A stretch of DNA of 64,000 nucleotides from Candidatus Kapaibacterium sp. Its GTDB lineage: Bacteria; Bacteroidota; Ignavibacteria; Kapaibacteriales; NICIL-2. The notes below the pieces were generated by a model that saw nothing but the letters and a program-made list of their open reading frames with translations, searched no databases and was not told where the DNA came from. Below are positions 52,801-60,620 of this stretch, piece by piece. The position numbers and the translations under genes were made by a program. The stretch covers positions 310,001 through 374,000 of the forward strand of contig BPHK01000001.1 of the NCBI GenBank assembly GCA_026003495.1. The letters run 5' to 3'. Position 1 is the stretch's first letter. Each line of letters starts with the position of its first letter.

Positions 52801-55388
52801 TCGAGCAGACGCAGAACGTATTTGTCAACCCGTCGGGTGGGACGGTGAGCTTTCCGGACGTAGCCGAGCGGACGGTAGTTCGTGGGAACATCGTCTGGGC
52901 GATCAGTCGGACGACGGCGCAGGCGCCGGCGGCGGGGATTCACCTGTGGACACGGCGGTCGCCGAGCGTCAGTGGCATCATGCAGTTCATCACGCCGGCG
53001 GCGGTGAACTACCTGACGCGCGGGGACCGAGTGCTCAACAACACGGTGATCATGAGCGGTGACAACGTCACCGGTGGTGGGAGCATTGTTGGGATTGGAG
53101 TGCAGAGCAGCATGGCGCCGGAGGTGATCAACAACGCGATTGCGGTGACCGCGAGCGCAGGTGCGGTAGATCGCAGCAATGGCAATACGCTGGCGTGTTT
53201 GTTGTACCAGGGCGTCAAGCCGAGTGGGACGGCAGGATTGAAGTCGAACACGAACGCGTACTGGTATCCGAGCGGAGCGGTGATGGGGCGATTCATCGAG
53301 GAGTTGCGGGATCCGTCCACGGGCGCACTCGTGACGATTGACCCAGGCAGCGAGTTGGACTACGGGACGTTGGCGCAGTGGAAGTCGTGGATGAAGCAGG
53401 ATTTGAGCAGCGTGGTAGGGAACTTTGTCGGTGACTACGTGCAGTTGAACACGACGCCGCCGAAGCTGCGGGTGCGGACCAATCCGCTGCCGACGGGTTC
53501 GATATTGGACCGTCGGGGTGAGCGGTTGGGCAGCGGGGAGGTTGACCTTGACGGGGACGGTCGCGGGGTCAACGGAGCCAAGTACAGCATTGGCGCTGAC
53601 GAGTTTCAAGGGAACCTGTACGTCAACGACCTGGAGGCGCTCGAGATTTTGAGTCCGTCGGTGTACCGGTCGTCGGTAGGTCCGTTCAGCGATGCCGAGT
53701 ACGTGATGACGCAGGCGCCGATCAACGTGGTGGTGCGGATGCGGAACAACGGGTCGGCGACGCAGAGCGGGGTGCAGGTGCAGGGAGTGGTGGAGATGGA
53801 ACAAGCGCCGAACGTGTGGGTGCCGGTGGCAAGTCAGACGAAGGTGGTGCAGAGCTTGCCGCCGGGCGGTCAGGTGGACATGACGTACGACTTCAACCTG
53901 AATCCGCAGACGTACGGGGACATGGGCCAGGTGGCGCCAGCGCCATTTGGCGCGATGAGCCGGAACGTAACGCCGCGGTATCGGGTGCGGTTCAGTGCGC
54001 CGATCGACGAGAACGTGGGCAACAACACGGTGCAGAAGGAGTACCGGTTCTACCTGCTGCGGTCGCCGCAGCGGATGGTGATCAGCGCGCCGGCGGCGAC
54101 GGCCGATGCGAGCAATCCAGCAACGAGCGCGAGCGATCGGGTAGGGCGATTGAACTACGATTCGCTGGCGGCGGGGTTTGCGCGGTTGAACTTGCCGGTG
54201 GGGACGCTGGACGTGTTCGACCGGAGCGGCTGGGAGCCGCGAGCGGTCAACTACACGATGTACAAGCACCTGTGGTGGGTGGAAGACCAGACGAAGCTGA
54301 CGCGGCAGGAGCAGGAGGATCTGCGGGCATTTGTGTCGGTTGGGGTAGCGACGGACAAGCGGAACCTTGTGCTGTCGAGCCAGGAGATCGTCAAGAGCGG
54401 GGTGTACGGGACGGGGGATGTGCTCTATGACAACTTTGTCAAGTACGTGTTGCGGTTGGATCGGTCGCCCCAAGGCTGGACGCCGCTGTCGGGCGGGTAC
54501 CACAACTTTGAGGTGGAAGGGGTAGCGTTGGCGCAAGGGATCCGGGAGCGTGTACTTTCGACGCAGCATCCGTTGGACAACGTGGCGCCGATGCCGTCGT
54601 TGGTGCGGGTCTATAGCGATGCGCAGACGGTAGGTCAGGCGCAAGTGGCGTACAAGTACGTGACGGTGGATGCCGGGCTGACCGACAACGTGATGGGAGT
54701 GGCGACGGCGCGGTTGAATGCGAACGTAGTGGCGTTGGGAGTTGATTGGCGTCACTACGGTCGGTTGGCGCCGAACACGGGGTTGGAGCGGATCATTCGT
54801 TCGGTGACCGAGTACGTGGATCGGAACGGGGATGTGGTGTTGAGCGCTGGGTTTGGGGACATTGGCGTAGTGCGGTATGGCGATGGGACGCAGGCGCGCC
54901 TGTGGTGGGAGACGGTCGCCGAGCGCGGGGTGAGCCACTTTGTGGTGGAGCGTCGCGCAGCGGGTCAAGAGGAGTATCGAGCGCTGACGCCGACGGTGGT
55001 TGCAGCAGGAGAGAGCGCCGAGCCGCGGCAGTACACGTACGAGGACCGTGTAGATCGGGCCACGAGCTACGAGTACCGCGTAGGGATGGTCAGCCGCGAT
55101 GGGAGCATTGCGTGGAGTCGGTCAGTGGTGTTGGGAGGCCAGGCTGATGGGTTCAGCGTGGAGGTGCATCCGCAGCCGGCCGATGGGGAGGTGATGGTAG
55201 ACATTCGCGGCAGTGGGGAGTACGCAGTGGAGGTTGTGGACCTGCTCGGGCGTGTGGTTGCGGCCAGCGCCCAGGTGCAGCCGCACGGCTATCGGTTGGA
55301 TGTGAGCCGGTTGCCGGCGGGTGTGTACACGGTAGTGGTGCGTCAAGGCGAGATGCTCGTGCGTCAGCCGCTGACGATCGTGCGGTAA
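49818..55388 (+). CDS. Giant T9SS protein: CARDB-like and parallel beta-helix modules
   Basis: An 1856-aa exported protein; the ATG at 49818 has a strong Shine-Dalgarno (cggaggt) and opens signal peptide MKRVAFALAAVLLCCSGVLPSYAQ. Residues ~25-245 form a Tyr/Gly/Asn-rich beta domain with several cysteines (FDYYGYYGCTNGSICSGTCGYSQ region is its core). CARDB-like Ig modules lie at ~385-500 and ~510-630 (VQVQNIGLNNAINFRV, NVGARFRNNGAADQSDV). A right-handed beta-helix spans ~640-1260 (FATIQDAVDALYRLG, NNVIEGCEISGFGYGVVALG, GVYCGYTEGTVIEGNRVLNVG). Another CARDB-like module (~1290-1415), a globular region and a fibronectin-III-like domain (~1690-1780) follow. The end (VHPQPADGEVMVDI, VVDLLGRVVAA, LPAGVYTVVVRQ) is the T9SS sorting domain. 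From about base 51,750 the coding strand becomes markedly G-rich compared with the first 1.9 kb. Surface polysaccharide or host-surface binding is inferred. Confidence 0.85.
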   Translation: MKRVAFALAAVLLCCSGVLPSYAQIQVIIGTGNTYSYYYPHMPYYPSNRYQYILLASEIQQAGGFGGLIMKMALQTYTWYNGTTARTAENFTIKMQNTNLTTLSAGWVNTGWTTVYGPTNFQATVNTTAGSWVDFPDFTNPFVWDGTSNLLIEICHQNADQNSFGGAYPYFYGFSSSGTQRARWDFDYYGYYGCTNGSICSGTCGYSQTYGYWYTSRCPVTKLWIAAGIEQSFPDDVDPRRVLVTTGNYDGTSSQFPKPSITFRRMGTNPSQFTYKIRGPLPSQTVVYQGLASANPNDTVIVVNTGSGLVTKTIDFSKGPLGAPTGQTIGNGTLYTTQATGGEYQLEVQYSVPAVGFNQTWAKRFIIAFNNDIALRQIVAPRLSPYKYLRGVNIPVAVQVQNIGLNNAINFRVISVIRYQGTIVRGPDTVVYNQTPGLAIGETYTANFPYFNTLQVGTYTFEAWVELLNATDQNTNNNVTAYVLPAGQTAWTFDVQYDTELETNAILQPTSSSNDVVVNRPYNVGARFRNNGAADQSDVPTTVTVERWNGSSWDLVFQTSKILPDIPATPPATATLIYDAWTPQQTGLHRVCVTISAPGDPVTTNNTLCQTFTVGDGLSGTYTIGTANAGSPRNFATIQDAVDALYRLGVTGPVTFELTDASYTVGSLSGPPAPALDLSSKILGVSATNTVTFKPSLMRSLTRGSVSIRLQSTNGVGIYIAQNMDPLNPNAVMNQQRGFPQLYSSPTPYIRFDGGDQKSLRFLLDVGSATPQQLPHRAVFYLGTGASNIVVRNCLIENWPQSSASYASDLPVVRYIAPNFTFEPDVRQLQTGPSSYSAGVVLRSVVPSQGGVNAFGLDTLTNDNNVIEGCEISGFGYGVVALGVGPLFYNDISSQPNPRYQRYYSKGNVIRKNVVMSVGRAGVYCGYTEGTVIEGNRVLNVGVGSTGVGGRDAAGIMVGGKARPGEQVYNNIGVVVQNNEVSHISSEVQVWGILVEQTQNVFVNPSGGTVSFPDVAERTVVRGNIVWAISRTTAQAPAAGIHLWTRRSPSVSGIMQFITPAAVNYLTRGDRVLNNTVIMSGDNVTGGGSIVGIGVQSSMAPEVINNAIAVTASAGAVDRSNGNTLACLLYQGVKPSGTAGLKSNTNAYWYPSGAVMGRFIEELRDPSTGALVTIDPGSELDYGTLAQWKSWMKQDLSSVVGNFVGDYVQLNTTPPKLRVRTNPLPTGSILDRRGERLGSGEVDLDGDGRGVNGAKYSIGADEFQGNLYVNDLEALEILSPSVYRSSVGPFSDAEYVMTQAPINVVVRMRNNGSATQSGVQVQGVVEMEQAPNVWVPVASQTKVVQSLPPGGQVDMTYDFNLNPQTYGDMGQVAPAPFGAMSRNVTPRYRVRFSAPIDENVGNNTVQKEYRFYLLRSPQRMVISAPAATADASNPATSASDRVGRLNYDSLAAGFARLNLPVGTLDVFDRSGWEPRAVNYTMYKHLWWVEDQTKLTRQEQEDLRAFVSVGVATDKRNLVLSSQEIVKSGVYGTGDVLYDNFVKYVLRLDRSPQGWTPLSGGYHNFEVEGVALAQGIRERVLSTQHPLDNVAPMPSLVRVYSDAQTVGQAQVAYKYVTVDAGLTDNVMGVATARLNANVVALGVDWRHYGRLAPNTGLERIIRSVTEYVDRNGDVVLSAGFGDIGVVRYGDGTQARLWWETVAERGVSHFVVERRAAGQEEYRALTPTVVAAGESAEPRQYTYEDRVDRATSYEYRVGMVSRDGSIAWSRSVVLGGQADGFSVEVHPQPADGEVMVDIRGSGEYAVEVVDLLGRVVAASAQVQPHGYRLDVSRLPAGVYTVVVRQGEMLVRQPLTIVR

Positions 55389-55412
55389 ACAGCCACGCAC
55401 CAAACAATGGAT

Positions 55413-55444
55413 GCGGGGGCACAGCGTTGCTGCTGTGCCCCCGC
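55413..55444. terminator. Bidirectional hairpin between convergent genes
   Basis: A perfect 13-bp stem, gcgggggcacagc (55413-55425) with gctgtgcccccgc (55432-55444), has a 6-base loop. It lies between the stops of the 1856-aa gene and the convergent rluD-type gene. No T run follows on the plus strand; on the minus strand a weak ttgttt follows, so it may serve both directions imperfectly. Confidence 0.65.
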
Positions 55445-55447
55445 GTG

Positions 55448-56539
55448 CTATGAGGCATCTGCCTCCTTGGTGCGCTCGAGGTAGAGGCGTAGCCGTTCGA
55501 GGTCGTCTGGCAATGGTGCGGAAAACTCCATGTACGTTCCGCTGCGAGGATGGAAAAAACCGAGCACAGATGCGTGGAGGGCTTGTCGCTTGATGATCTG
55601 CGCACATGCATTCGCAAGCGGGCGCAAGCGCGGACTTGTCAGTCCTGCGATGGAAGGAACTGCTGCCCCGCCGTAAGCAGCATCTCCGATGAGCGGGTGG
55701 CGAATGTGTGCCATGTGGACGCGGATTTGGTGTGTGCGCCCAGTGTGGAGCTTGAGCTCCACATGTGTTGCAACGGCGTAGCGCTCCAGCACGCGATATG
55801 TTGTCACAGCGTGCTTGCCGCCACGTCCAAGGACACTAAAGAGCTTGCGATCGCGTGGTGAGCGGCCGATCGGAGCATCAATCGTACCGCTGTCGTCGGG
55901 GAGAATGCCCCAAACAAAGCCATGGTAGATGCGATGGACTCGGCGTTCGGCAAATTGTCGGGAGAGTGCTTCACTCGCACGCTCGTGCTTGGCTAGTACA
56001 AGCACCCCCGAGGTGTCTTTATCGAGGCGATGGACGATGCCCGGACGCACTGCAGCCGATGCAAGCACCAGACTTTCCGTCTCCTCGTCAAGATCGTCTT
56101 CATCGGCGATGGTGATGCGCTCGCGCACGCCAAGGTGGTAGAGCACCGCGTTGACAAGCGTTCCAGTTCGATTGCCGTGTGCTGGGTGAACGACCATTCC
56201 AGTTGGCTTGTTGACAACGAGCACATCTTCATCTTCGTAGAGGATGTCGAGCGGGATCTGCTCTGGCACAAGCTCGATCGGCGGACGTCGAAGGATGCAG
56301 CACGTGATGCGATCGCCTGGCTGGACCTTAGAACTGGCTTTTGCGCGGCGTCCCTCGATGGTCACCAGCCCGGCTTCGATGGCTTCTTGAATCCGCGTCC
56401 GTGTTGCGTGACTGATCGTGTTGGCTAAGTACACATCGAGCCGCATTGGCTTCTGGCCAGGCGGAACAACAAGCTCGATCCGCTGTTCCTGGAGCGGCGG
56501 ATAGTTCGGATCGTGTGCAGTGCTTGGCATTTCGCTCAT
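55448..56539 (-). CDS. Pseudouridine synthase, RluD family
   Basis: About 363 aa from the ATG at 56539 (MSEMPST...); three codons downstream is another ATG, and an upstream start at 56593 is less likely. Residues ~20-100 carry an S4 RNA-binding domain (MRLDVYLANTISHATRTRIQEAIEAG). The catalytic domain shows YEDEDVLVVNKPTGMVVHPAHGN, the active-site aspartate in RPGIVHRLDKDTSGVLVLAK and LHTGRTHQIRVHMAHI. The family converts uridines of 23S rRNA (RluD positions 1911/1915/1917 in E. coli) to pseudouridine; exact specificity cannot be fixed. The gene is convergent with the giant T9SS gene and divergent from gatC. Confidence 0.93.
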   Translation of the reverse strand: MSEMPSTAHDPNYPPLQEQRIELVVPPGQKPMRLDVYLANTISHATRTRIQEAIEAGLVTIEGRRAKASSKVQPGDRITCCILRRPPIELVPEQIPLDILYEDEDVLVVNKPTGMVVHPAHGNRTGTLVNAVLYHLGVRERITIADEDDLDEETESLVLASAAVRPGIVHRLDKDTSGVLVLAKHERASEALSRQFAERRVHRIYHGFVWGILPDDSGTIDAPIGRSPRDRKLFSVLGRGGKHAVTTYRVLERYAVATHVELKLHTGRTHQIRVHMAHIRHPLIGDAAYGGAAVPSIAGLTSPRLRPLANACAQIIKRQALHASVLGFFHPRSGTYMEFSAPLPDDLERLRLYLERTKEADAS

Positions 56540-56760
56540 CGCGGGCAAATTTACCTGTGCACGCAGGTGGCCAGTGTCGAGATTATTGAGCATCCGTAGC
56601 AGAACAATTCCACACGGTTGATGGTCTGCGATGGAGGACCCCGCCGGAGATTATTGCGCCAGCCAGTGCAAATGCTCTTCATTCGGCAGCATGTGCGCTA
56701 CACTACTGCATCGGTGGGTTCGTCACCCCCGCCGCTGGTTTCTCATGAGTCAGTGCACGC

Positions 56761-57081
56761 GTGATTACACTGGAAGAACTTCGCCGTATTGCGGCGCTTG
56801 CGAAGCTATCGCTGAGCGATGAGGAAATCGAGCACTTCCGCGCTGAGTTCGAGCGAATCGTCGAGTACGTCAGTGCGCTCGACCGCATTCGAGCGCTTGA
56901 TGAGCTTGAGCCGCTCGATTCGGTCGTCAGCCATACGAACGCCTTTGCCGACGATGTACCGCATCAGTCGCTCCCGACTGCTGAGGCACTAGCAAATGCG
57001 CCGCGCCACAACGAAAGCTTTTTCAAAGTGCCGAAGGTGATCGCCTCCGAATGGACGCCCGACCAGAACAATGGGCAATGA
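56761..57081 (+). CDS. gatC: Asp-tRNA(Asn)/Glu-tRNA(Gln) amidotransferase subunit C
   Basis: A 106-aa GatC starting at GTG 56761. The family pattern is clear: MITLEELRRIAALAKLSLSDEE, FERIVEYVSALDRI, LEPLDSVVSHTNAFADDVP and NAPRHNESFFKVPKVI at the C-terminus. GatC wraps around GatA and stabilises the GatCAB complex that amidates mischarged Glu-tRNA(Gln) or Asp-tRNA(Asn). gatA and gatB are not in the window. It overlaps the VWA-OmpA lipoprotein gene by four bases (ATGA at 57078), an unexpected coupling partner. Confidence 0.93.
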   Translation: MITLEELRRIAALAKLSLSDEEIEHFRAEFERIVEYVSALDRIRALDELEPLDSVVSHTNAFADDVPHQSLPTAEALANAPRHNESFFKVPKVIASEWTPDQNNGQ

Positions 57082-58505
57082 CGAGAGCTCGTGCTGCTCT
57101 TGCAGTATTGCTTATGGGAGCGGCGCTCGCGCTTATGCAGAGCAGCTGCCGTTCCTACCGCGACCCTGAAGCACAGCTTGCAATCGCTCGCTTTGATACA
57201 ACCGAGTCTGAGCAACCGCTGGCCTCGTTCCGCGGCACCCTGCCGATTGATTCCGTCCGTGATCTTGGAACGCTCCATATCGACATCTGGAAGATCGAGT
57301 CGGAAGACTACCCCCGCGAGATTCGGCTCATGGCACGCGTGTTCGATTCGAGCGGGAACTTCATCACGCACTTGGCGCCACCGGTTGTTCCGACGCAAGA
57401 GCGATGGGTGCGGCTGCAGGAAACGCTCGGACGGCGCACAGTGCCTATCGGCGACTTTACTGTACGAGAATTCGGCGAAGGCGATTCAGCACTCGGCTAC
57501 AAGATTGTGCTCACGCTCGACTATAGCGGCTCGATGCGCGGTGTGCTCGATGCGATGGAAGACGGCGCGCGCACGTTCATCGGCATGAAATATCCCGCCG
57601 ATGAGCTGGCAGTGGCAACGTTCAACACGTCGCTTGATCTCAAGGTGCCCTTCGAGCGCAATCAAGAGCGTCTCCTTGCAACGTTTGAACAGGTGCGCCA
57701 GCGTAACTTCGGAGGGTATTCCTCTGTGTACGATGGCTTGATTGGTGCGACCAAGCTCTTCGATACCATTGCATCAGCCGAGCAGCCCCGCGTCCTGGTG
57801 TGCTTTACCGACGGCGACGAAAACGCCTCGCGCGAAGATGCCCGCACGCTCTTCGAGGAAGCGACCAAGCGCCGTGTGCGCATCTTCCCGATCGGCTTCG
57901 GCTACGTGCGCGACGACCTGCTCGAATACGTTGCTGCGCAAACTGGCGGCCGCTTCTACCGCGTTACCTCACGCAAGGAACTGCTCGCAGTGTTCGCCGA
58001 AATCTATCGCTCGCTGCGGTACTACTACCTGGTGCGTTACCGGCCGCCGACGTTTGCAGGGCTGCACGTCGTTGATCTATTTCTCCAGCCGCGTGCGGGC
58101 GATACGACGCTCACCGCACGCGGGAGCTACGACAAGAGCGACATCAACCCATGGGCGCAGCTCAACGACGCGTTCAACAAAATGATCACGTTCGACTACA
58201 ACAAAGCGACGCTGCGTCCGGAAGCAATTCCGATCATCGAGGAAATTGCCGATCAACTCGAGCGCTACGAGCGCGTTTGGCTCGAAGTCCGCGGGCATAC
58301 CGACGACATCGGCGGGATCGAATTCAACCAACGGCTTTCCGAAGAACGCGCTAAAGCGGTTGTTCGTGCGCTCATCGAGCGTGGCATTGACTCGGTACGT
58401 TTGCGTCCGCGGGGAATGGGCATGCTCTATCCGCTTGTGCCGAACACGAGCGAGGAAAATCGCGCCAAGAATCGTCGCACTGAATTTGTGATTATCCGCC
58501 GCTAA
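57078..58505 (+). CDS. VWA-OmpA fusion lipoprotein, paralogue 2
   Basis: About 475 aa from the ATG at 57078, which overlaps the gatC stop; an in-frame ATG at 57051 would add nine residues. The lipoprotein signal ends in ALMQSSC. A beta-rich N-terminal part (~30-150) is followed by a VWA domain with intact MIDAS (LDYSGSMRG), GGYSSVYDGLIG and CFTDGDENASRED. The linker FAEIYRSLRYYYLVRYRPP is shared with paralogue 1. The OmpA-type domain closes the protein ([50 protein letters not shown]). It should be lipid-anchored and peptidoglycan-bound, presenting a metal-dependent binding domain in the periplasm. Its stop overlaps the convergent rlmH by four bases. Confidence 0.9.
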   Translation: MTRARAALAVLLMGAALALMQSSCRSYRDPEAQLAIARFDTTESEQPLASFRGTLPIDSVRDLGTLHIDIWKIESEDYPREIRLMARVFDSSGNFITHLAPPVVPTQERWVRLQETLGRRTVPIGDFTVREFGEGDSALGYKIVLTLDYSGSMRGVLDAMEDGARTFIGMKYPADELAVATFNTSLDLKVPFERNQERLLATFEQVRQRNFGGYSSVYDGLIGATKLFDTIASAEQPRVLVCFTDGDENASREDARTLFEEATKRRVRIFPIGFGYVRDDLLEYVAAQTGGRFYRVTSRKELLAVFAEIYRSLRYYYLVRYRPPTFAGLHVVDLFLQPRAGDTTLTARGSYDKSDINPWAQLNDAFNKMITFDYNKATLRPEAIPIIEEIADQLERYERVWLEVRGHTDDIGGIEFNQRLSEERAKAVVRALIERGIDSVRLRPRGMGMLYPLVPNTSEENRAKNRRTEFVIIRR

Positions 58506-58981
58506 CGCTCCCTGTGGTGGTATGGCTCTCCGCGGAGGATGCTCAGTGCGCGGTAAAGCTGCTCGCAGAGGACAATGCGCGCGATCTCATGCGGGAGCGT
58601 CATCGCACTCAGCGAGAGTAGTACATCGGCGCGCTCGCGCACCGACGGCGCAACCCCCCACGGACCACCGATTAGGAACACCAGCCGCCGCGCCGACTGC
58701 ATCATCAAGCGATCAAGCAGCCGTGCGAACTCTTCGGAACGCATCGCTTGCCCGCGTTCGTCAAGAAGCACGACGGTATCGTTCGGTTGGATCCGCTCAA
58801 GGAGCTGTGCAGACTGCACCGCAACCGTCGCTTCCGGTGTGCTTGCATTCGCTGAAGGACATTCCTCAATGCTGGCACGGAGGTTGTAGCGTTCCAGTCT
58901 TGCCAGATACTCTCGGCAGAGTGTAACGACGGGCTCGCGCCGCGAACGTTCAGCACACAAAATCACCAAGCGTGTTGCCAT
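58502..58981 (-). CDS. rlmH: 23S rRNA (pseudouridine1915-N3)-methyltransferase RlmH
   Basis: A 159-aa SPOUT-class methyltransferase starting at the ATG at 58981 ([12 protein letters not shown]...), matching the family length; the longer open frame to 59113 is not supported. Diagnostic features are [20 protein letters not shown], the SAM knot [20 protein letters not shown] and the C-terminal segment [34 protein letters not shown]. RlmH methylates the pseudouridine made by RluD in helix 69, and a RluD-family gene lies 2 kb away. It is divergent from rho. Confidence 0.95.
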   Translation of the reverse strand: MATRLVILCAERSRREPVVTLCREYLARLERYNLRASIEECPSANASTPEATVAVQSAQLLERIQPNDTVVLLDERGQAMRSEEFARLLDRLMMQSARRLVFLIGGPWGVAPSVRERADVLLSLSAMTLPHEIARIVLCEQLYRALSILRGEPYHHRER

Positions 58982-59170
58982 TGCATTTGGAAAAATGGGT
59001 TCGGATGTCGTAGTTTGGCGCCGGAAATTACTGCCAGCATCAGTAGAAACTCGTGTGGGCACGCGCCGCCACCCCCAAGGGCGCGCAGCGTAGGACGAGC
59101 AGCACTCGACCAACGATCATCCCAACGCCGACTCACAGCATCGTACGTTTCACACACATCCATCCACACC

Positions 59171-60490
59171 ATGGCGAAAAATGGTAACGATGCCCCGATG
59201 GCATCCCCGTTGCCTGCAGTGCTCGACGTCAGCGAGCTCAAGTCGAAAAAGATTGCCGAGCTGACCAAGATTGCCAAAGCGCTCGGTATACCCGACTATT
59301 CGGACCTGCGCAAGCAGGACCTCATCTTCCGCATCCTCGAAGCGCAGTCAGCGCTCCAAATGCGCGAACGCCACTCCGAAGGCGTCACCATCAGCACCGG
59401 CGTGCTCGAGGTACTCCCGGAAGGCTATGGCTTCCTGCGCTCGGCAGACTACAACTACCTGCCCTCGCCGGACGACATCTACGTCTCGCCATCGCAGATC
59501 AAACGCTTCGGGCTGCGCACTGGTGATACCATCCGCGGCCACGTGCGACCACCGAAGGAAGGCGAGCGCTTCTTTGCATTGCTCAAGGTCGAGACGGTCA
59601 ACTACGTCGAGCCAGAGCTGATGAAGGATCGAACGCTCTTCGACAACCTAACGCCGACGTATCCGACCAAGCAACTCAAGCTCGAAACTGTCCCGAGCGA
59701 GTACTCGATGCGCATCATTGACATGTTCGCACCGATCGGCAAAGGGCAGCGTGGGCTGATCGTCTCGCCGCCGAAGAGTGGGAAAACGATTCTGCTCCAG
59801 AAGATCGCCAACAGCATCTCGCGGAATCACCCTGAAGTCCGGCTCATCGTCCTGCTCATTGATGAGCGCCCCGAAGAAGTCACCGACATGCAACGCTCCG
59901 TCCAAGCAGAGGTGATTAGCTCGACGTTCGACGAGCCACCCGATCGGCACGTGCAGGTCGCCGAAATGGTCCTCGAGAAAGCCAAGCGACTCGTCGAAGC
60001 GCGGCAGGACGTCGTCATTCTGCTCGACTCGATTACACGGCTGGCGCGTGCGCACAACACGGTCATCCCACACTCAGGGAAAATTCTCTCCGGTGGCGTG
60101 GACGCAAACGCGCTCCACAAACCCAAGCGGTTCTTCGGCGCCGCGCGGAACATCGAAGAGGGCGGCTCGCTGACGATCATCGCCACCGCACTCATCGAAA
60201 CGGGAAGCCGGATGGACGAGGTCATCTTCGAAGAGTTCAAAGGCACGGGGAACATGGAGCTTGTGCTCGACCGCAAGCTTGCCGAAAAGCGCATCTTCCC
60301 GGCGATTGATCTCAACCGCTCCGGCACGCGGAAGGAAGAGCTGCTCTTGCCACCAGAAGACCTCAGCCGCATTTGGGTGCTCCGCAAGTTCTTGAGCGAT
60401 CTCAACCCCGCCGAAGCAATGGAGACGCTTCTGGAGCGGCTCGCAAAGACGCGGTCGAACAAAGAGTTCCTGGCGACACTCAACTCATAG
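59171..60490 (+). CDS. rho: Transcription termination factor Rho
   Basis: A 439-aa hexameric RNA-dependent ATPase. The ATG at 59171 gives [14 protein letters not shown] and then the Rho N-terminal SAP-like helices ([18 protein letters not shown]). The cold-shock RNA-binding domain ([28 protein letters not shown]), Walker [16 protein letters not shown], Walker [17 protein letters not shown] and the Q-loop / R-loop segments ([44 protein letters not shown]) are all present. No Shine-Dalgarno is visible. The 189-base gap between the rlmH and rho starts must hold both promoters; a TAGTTTGG near 59011 resembles a -7 box. Confidence 0.97.
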   Translation: MAKNGNDAPMASPLPAVLDVSELKSKKIAELTKIAKALGIPDYSDLRKQDLIFRILEAQSALQMRERHSEGVTISTGVLEVLPEGYGFLRSADYNYLPSPDDIYVSPSQIKRFGLRTGDTIRGHVRPPKEGERFFALLKVETVNYVEPELMKDRTLFDNLTPTYPTKQLKLETVPSEYSMRIIDMFAPIGKGQRGLIVSPPKSGKTILLQKIANSISRNHPEVRLIVLLIDERPEEVTDMQRSVQAEVISSTFDEPPDRHVQVAEMVLEKAKRLVEARQDVVILLDSITRLARAHNTVIPHSGKILSGGVDANALHKPKRFFGAARNIEEGGSLTIIATALIETGSRMDEVIFEEFKGTGNMELVLDRKLAEKRIFPAIDLNRSGTRKEELLLPPEDLSRIWVLRKFLSDLNPAEAMETLLERLAKTRSNKEFLATLNS

Positions 60491-60620
60491 CCCGCTCGGC
60501 ATAGCACGTGCTCCTGCCCTTGGTGGTGCTGCCGTGTGGCGGAGAACTCGTGCGTAGCGTGCCCTCTGAGCCTGTCGTTGGAGAAGGTCCACGTTTTCCT
60601 GCGTCTTGTTTGGGGCGTTG

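Noticed and set aside
52461-54968. An 835-codon minus-strand open frame inside the giant T9SS gene
   Set aside because: Its translation is rich in His, Arg, Pro and Val in a way typical of the antisense reading of G-rich Gly/Val codons; no signal or domain is visible.
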